Shown here: in pieces, positions 60,333-64,000 of the stretch | Layout: each line of letters begins with the position of its first letter | How positions within the stretch are numbered: the stretch's first letter is position 1 | From: CAZTAR01 sp043813895 | Lineage (GTDB): Bacteria; Planctomycetota; Phycisphaerae; UBA1845; UTPLA1 | Direction: 5' to 3' | Length of the DNA stretch: 64,000 nucleotides | Assembly: GCA_043813895.1 (NCBI GenBank) | Contig: JBDRKQ010000102.1 | Coordinates: 1-64,000 of the forward strand | Notes under the pieces: model-generated | Told to the model about the DNA's origin: nothing | The model's database searches: none | The model's input: the letters and a program-made list of their open reading frames with translations, nothing else | Made by a program: the position numbers and the translations under genes

Positions 60333-61202
60333 CTACCTCCGCCGTTTCAATGACACCTGACCGTATCGCTTGCTCTTCCGCCGTCGGAGGATGCGACGGT
60401 TTGATGCCTTACGCGGCTTGCGCGTCCGTCCGCCCTTGGCGAGCTTGCCCGTCGGGCTGCACGGGTGCCGACCACCGCCGCTACGGCCCTCGCCGCCACC
60501 CAACGGGTGAGCAACGGGGTTCATAGCCACGCCACGGACGTGGGGACGCCGTCCCATGTGCCGCTTGCGGCCGGCCTTGCCCAGCTTGAGATTCTTGTGA
60601 TCCAGGTTGCCCAATTGGCCGATCGTGGCCCGGCACTGCACCCGAACTTGACGCATCTCGCCGGAAGGCAGGATCAGTGTCGCCCAGTCCCCCTCACGGG
60701 CTGCGAGGCGCGCGCTGCCGCCGGCCGCGCGAACCAGCTTGCCGCCCTGCCCCGCGATCATCTCGATGTTATGCACGTCCATGCCGACCGGAACCTGCTT
60801 CAGCGACATCGCACAGCCGATCTTGGGCTCGACACCGGCGCCGCTGGCGACCTTGTCTCCAGCCTTCAAGCCCAGCGGTGCGAGAATGTACCGTAGCTCG
60901 GCATCCTCGTACTTCAGCAGCGCGATGCGGCAATTGCGGTTGGGGTCGTATTCGATCGACTGGACCACGGCGGTCATGGCATCCTTCGTCCGCTTGAAAT
61001 CGATGATGCGATACAGGCGCTTGTGACCGCCGCCACGGAATCTGGACGTGATCTTGCCCTGGTTGTTACGACCGCCGGTCTTGGTCAGCGGCCGACACAA
61101 CGACTTCACCGGGCGCCTGCGCTTGTCCGTCAGGTCGCTCGAATCACTCACGCTGGCCTGCCGCCTGCCCGGCGTCGTCGGTCTGTATGTCTTAATGCCC
61201 AT
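60333..61202 (-). CDS. rplB: Ribosomal protein L2
   Basis: 289 residues. MGIKTYRPTTPGRRQASVSD, GGRNNQGKITSRFRGGGHKR, GVAMNPVAHPLGGGEGRSGG and GRHPCSPTGKLAKGGRTRKP are all present; the essential His for peptidyl transfer lies in MNPVAHPLGG. Follows rplW. Confidence 0.97.
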   Translation of the reverse strand: MGIKTYRPTTPGRRQASVSDSSDLTDKRRRPVKSLCRPLTKTGGRNNQGKITSRFRGGGHKRLYRIIDFKRTKDAMTAVVQSIEYDPNRNCRIALLKYEDAELRYILAPLGLKAGDKVASGAGVEPKIGCAMSLKQVPVGMDVHNIEMIAGQGGKLVRAAGGSARLAAREGDWATLILPSGEMRQVRVQCRATIGQLGNLDHKNLKLGKAGRKRHMGRRPHVRGVAMNPVAHPLGGGEGRSGGGRHPCSPTGKLAKGGRTRKPRKASNRRILRRRKSKRYGQVSLKRRR

Positions 61203-61263
61203 GCCGCACTTACCTTGCTATGCCTGCCGGCGCCGCCTCGCGCCCGAACAACACCGCCTGCAA

Positions 61264-61575
61264 CTAAAACAGGTCAATGTGATAATCCGGCTTCAATACC
61301 ACGACCGCCTTCTTCCACTGCCTCGTCACACCTGTCTTGAACCGGACTCTCCGCTGCTTGCCCCGGTGGAGACTCGTCCTGACGCACGAGACCTTCACGC
61401 TGTAGATCTTCTCGATCGCGTCTCGGATTTCGAACTTGTTCGCCTCGGGATGGACCTCGAAGCTGTAGGCGCCGCCGCGACCCGAACGGCTTTGGGTGGC
61501 GGTGTGCGCCTGCTTGCTCTGGTGCGTGCCCTTCTCGGTCACCAACGGCCTTCGCACAATGTGGTAAATATCCAT
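61264..61575 (-). CDS. rplW: Ribosomal protein L23
   Basis: 103 residues. RRPLVTEKGTHQSKQAHTAT at the start, with a Gly/Ser/Arg loop longer than usual, then YSFEVHPEANKFEIRDAIEK and YSVKVSCVRTSLHRGKQRRV. Docks chaperone and SRP at the tunnel exit. Confidence 0.94.
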   Translation of the reverse strand: MDIYHIVRRPLVTEKGTHQSKQAHTATQSRSGRGGAYSFEVHPEANKFEIRDAIEKIYSVKVSCVRTSLHRGKQRRVRFKTGVTRQWKKAVVVLKPDYHIDLF

Positions 61576-61584
61576 CGCTCTTGC

Positions 61585-62232
61585 CTATGCCTCTGCGGAA
61601 GCGCCCGCGGGCTTCAAGTCCGAGGTTAACGCTTTGAAAGCCTCCGGCGTGAAGACGAGGTTGCGCGCCCGCAACACGTCGTACGCGTTCACCGCCGAAA
61701 CATGCTTAATCTCGAAATTCGGGATATTCCGGCCGGACAACAGAAGGCTGCGATCCTCCGCGGCAACCGCGAGCAGCGCGCCGCTGTATACGTGGGTCGC
61801 CTTCAAGATGCCTGCAAGTTCTGAAGTCCTCGGCTTCTCGAGCTTGATGCCGTCCACGATCACCGTGCTGCCGGAAATGGCCTTCGCCAGAATCGCGGAG
61901 TCGCGCGCCAGCTTGCGCATCTTGCGAGGCAGTTTCAGCGAGTAATCCCGCACCACCTTCCCGAAAGCGCGCCCACCGCCAATACGAGTCGGCGTTCGGG
62001 CATTCCCCACTCTCGCCCGGCCGGTGCCCTTCTGGCGATACAGCTTGCGAGTCGAACCCTTCACCATGCCACGGCTCTTTGTGACGACGGTGCCTTGCCG
62101 CTTGTTCGCACGATAGGCGACGACCGCCTGCTTGAGAAGGTCATGCCGCACCCGACCGCCCAGTAGCGCGGGATCCAATCGCTCGCTGCCGACGTTCTGT
62201 CCCTTGATGTCGAGGACTGGTATTTCAATCAT
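61585..62232 (-). CDS. rplD: Ribosomal protein L4
   Basis: 215 residues. RQGTVVTKSRGMVKGSTRKL, YRQKGTGRARVGNARTPTRI and the tunnel loop GGGRAFGKVVRDYSLKLPRK are typical. A GTG two codons upstream (62238) also fits. In E. coli L4 represses its own operon; whether that holds here cannot be seen. Confidence 0.96.
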   Translation of the reverse strand: MIEIPVLDIKGQNVGSERLDPALLGGRVRHDLLKQAVVAYRANKRQGTVVTKSRGMVKGSTRKLYRQKGTGRARVGNARTPTRIGGGRAFGKVVRDYSLKLPRKMRKLARDSAILAKAISGSTVIVDGIKLEKPRTSELAGILKATHVYSGALLAVAAEDRSLLLSGRNIPNFEIKHVSAVNAYDVLRARNLVFTPEAFKALTSDLKPAGASAEA

Positions 62233-62289
62233 GACCACTCAGCCAACTAAGAAGGGCCGCCTCGTTCACACGAGGACGGCCCGACGGTT

Positions 62290-62940
62290 CTACGGTTTCG
62301 TTTTCGCCATGGACACGATGACATAGCCGCCACGCGGGCCGGGAACCGCGCCCTTGATCAACAGCAGGTTTCGATCCTTGTCGATCGAAACGAGCCGCTG
62401 GTTCCGCGAGGTCCGTCGGACGTGCCCCATGTGGCCGGCCATCTTCTTCCCTCGCTTGACGCCGCGACCCTCGCCCAGGTCACCGGAACCACCGATGCTC
62501 CCGGCGGATCGGTGCTTCCGCTCGACGCCGTGCGAGGCCTGCTGACCGCCGAACCCGTGTCGCTTCATCACACCCTGAAAGCCCTTTCCGATCGTCGTGC
62601 CGACAATGTCCACGAACTTGATGTCCTGCTCTTCGAACACATCGACAGTCACGATCTCGCCGATCGTGCGCTCGGTCGGCTCAACCAGGCGAATCTCGCG
62701 GACAAACCGCTGAGGCGCCGTGTTGGCCTTGCGGGCATGTCCGATCTGCGGACGCGCGCATCGGCTCGGCTTGGTCCGGTCGAAGCCCAGCTGCACGGCT
62801 TCGTACCCGTCGGTATCCTTCGTCTTGACCTGAAGGATCGGGCACGGCCCCGCCTGTACCACGGTCACCGGGATCGCTGCGCCCCCGTCATCGAATACCC
62901 GGGTCATACCGATCTTTTTCCCCAGAATCGCCGCGTACAT
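62290..62940 (-). CDS. rplC: Ribosomal protein L3
   Basis: 216 residues from MYAAILGKKIGMTRVFDDGG. The central loop has GKGFQGVMKRHGFGGQQASH, GVERKHRSAGSIGGSGDLGE and GRGVKRGKKMAGHMGH, diagnostic for L3. ATG 62940 is preferred; the frame extends 22 Cys-rich codons upstream that do not match the family. Confidence 0.97.
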   Translation of the reverse strand: MYAAILGKKIGMTRVFDDGGAAIPVTVVQAGPCPILQVKTKDTDGYEAVQLGFDRTKPSRCARPQIGHARKANTAPQRFVREIRLVEPTERTIGEIVTVDVFEEQDIKFVDIVGTTIGKGFQGVMKRHGFGGQQASHGVERKHRSAGSIGGSGDLGEGRGVKRGKKMAGHMGHVRRTSRNQRLVSIDKDRNLLLIKGAVPGPRGGYVIVSMAKTKP

Positions 62941-63082
62941 GAGGCACAAAACCTCTCTAACCTTGTGGAGTTCGCATCCACACGCGCGATCGCACTCACG
63001 CGCCACATTGTCTGCTAGTTAAGGATTCGAAGAGACCAGATCGCAGAGGAACAACCGCAAACCGCGTGCGACAGTTCGTGAC

Positions 63083-63391
<309 letters not shown>

Positions 63392-63455
63392 AGTTTCTCC
63401 TCAAACCAAGCCGGTGCGCTACAGCCCGGCAACCTGAAGCAAAACGAGACCCGAC

Positions 63456-63483
63456 AGCTTACCACCGCAATCGAGGCTGTCAA
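63456..63483 (-). promoter_or_regulatory. Predicted sigma-70-type promoter of the S10 operon
   Basis: Minus strand: TTGACA (63483-63478), 16-bp spacer, TAAGCT (63461-63456). The -35 is a perfect consensus. Lies in the 221-bp gap between the EF-G gene and rpsJ, so the ribosomal protein genes can be transcribed apart from fusA. Confidence 0.55.
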
Positions 63484-63612
63484 CCCTGGAAATCACCCTT
63501 TTGTGAAAGCCCCCGCGAACCGCGGTCTCGCCGCCGTCCCCCCCCTCCACTTTTACTTCCCTACACCCGAGCCGTAGATGCACATTGGCGATATATGTGG
63601 GTGTGAACACGC

Positions 63613-64000
63613 CTACTCGATGTAGCCGTATCGTCTCAGCAACGCCTGCTGGAGCGCAGGCGGCATCGGTTGGTAATCCAGCGGCTCCATCGACCAGCTC
63701 GAACGACCCTGTGTGAGGGTCCGGAGCTTCGTGGCGTACTCGAACATCTCAGCAAGGGGGGCCTGGGCACGGATCACACGGTACTGGCCCCGCGTATCCG
63801 TATCCTGTATCAGCCCGCGACGAGCGCTCAGATCGCCGCTGACAGCTCCGAAATACTCCTCGGGCGCGGAAACCTCCAGCTTCATGATCGGTTCGAGGAT
63901 CACCGGCCCTGCCTTCTGCACTGCCTCCTCGAACGCCACCCTCGCCGCGTTCTCGAACGCCAGGACCGAGCCCTGATCCTCGCGAACGACTGCGTCCAGC
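63613..64000 (-). CDS. fusA: Elongation factor G, C-terminal part
   Basis: 129 residues up to the window edge; the gene continues beyond 64000. AFEEAVQKAGPVILEPIMKL is the domain IV/V signature of EF-G, followed by YFGAVSGDLSARRGLIQDTD and APLAEMFEYATKLRTLTQGR. The usual C-terminus is present. Directly upstream of rpsJ; no tuf gene lies between them. Confidence 0.93.
   Translation of the reverse strand, partial: LDAVVREDQGSVLAFENAARVAFEEAVQKAGPVILEPIMKLEVSAPEEYFGAVSGDLSARRGLIQDTDTRGQYRVIRAQAPLAEMFEYATKLRTLTQGRSSWSMEPLDYQPMPPALQQALLRRYGYIE

Overview
This is a GC-rich bacterial chromosome segment. It most likely comes from a member of the Planctomycetota. The support is the mix of gene families: an SLC13 carrier behind a CBS-pair gene, an ECF sigma factor beside a degenerate Ser/Thr kinase, an exosortase, a bactofilin, a GspL-type pilus assembly protein, ribosomal proteins with low-complexity tails, and many intergenic palindromic repeats. 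The phylum is inferred from gene content, because there is no rRNA in the window. I found no tRNA, CRISPR array, insertion sequence or prophage.

Layout. 1-5.2 kb: 3' part of a YeiH-type permease, a small membrane protein, a ferrochelatase/glutamyl-tRNA reductase fusion and porphobilinogen synthase (HemB). 5.3-14.7 kb: a mixed accessory stretch holding a zinc-ribbon/YbjN protein, an exported NTF2-like protein, a CBS + SLC13 pair, a cupin, an RluA-type pseudouridine synthase, an exosortase with its membrane partner, a serine hydrolase and a DUF4405 membrane protein, all separated by palindromic repeats. 14.7-18.1 kb: PilT, MiaB and a PrcB-like lipoprotein. 18.4-31.4 kb: a bactofilin facing a long minus-strand cluster for a type IV pilus / type II secretion machine (PilZ, ATPase, platform protein, five pilins/pseudopilins, GspL-, GspM- and GspC-like proteins, secretin, TPR lipoprotein, HDOD protein). 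31.6-37.2 kb: a fumarylacetoacetase-fold hydrolase and an RND pump with its membrane fusion protein. 37.6-46.5 kb: a membrane pseudokinase with helical repeats, an ECF sigma factor, a probable anti-sigma factor and a beta-propeller lipoprotein, then a 958-residue exported NHL-repeat protein and a HIT hydrolase. 46.5-64 kb: the S10-spc-alpha ribosomal operon, all on the minus strand, from EF-G (partial) to L17, including secY, adk, map, rpmJ and rpoA.

Most unusual points. The ferrochelatase half of the haem fusion has Arg where the catalytic His is expected, and its glutamyl-tRNA reductase half lacks most of the dimerisation domain. The kinase-like protein has lost the HRD and DFG residues and lies next to an ECF operon; both transcription units have a GAAC-N15-CGT motif upstream, which suggests a self-contained envelope signalling module. 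At least six palindromic repeat families fill the intergenic gaps of the accessory part, and I noticed none in the ribosomal operon.
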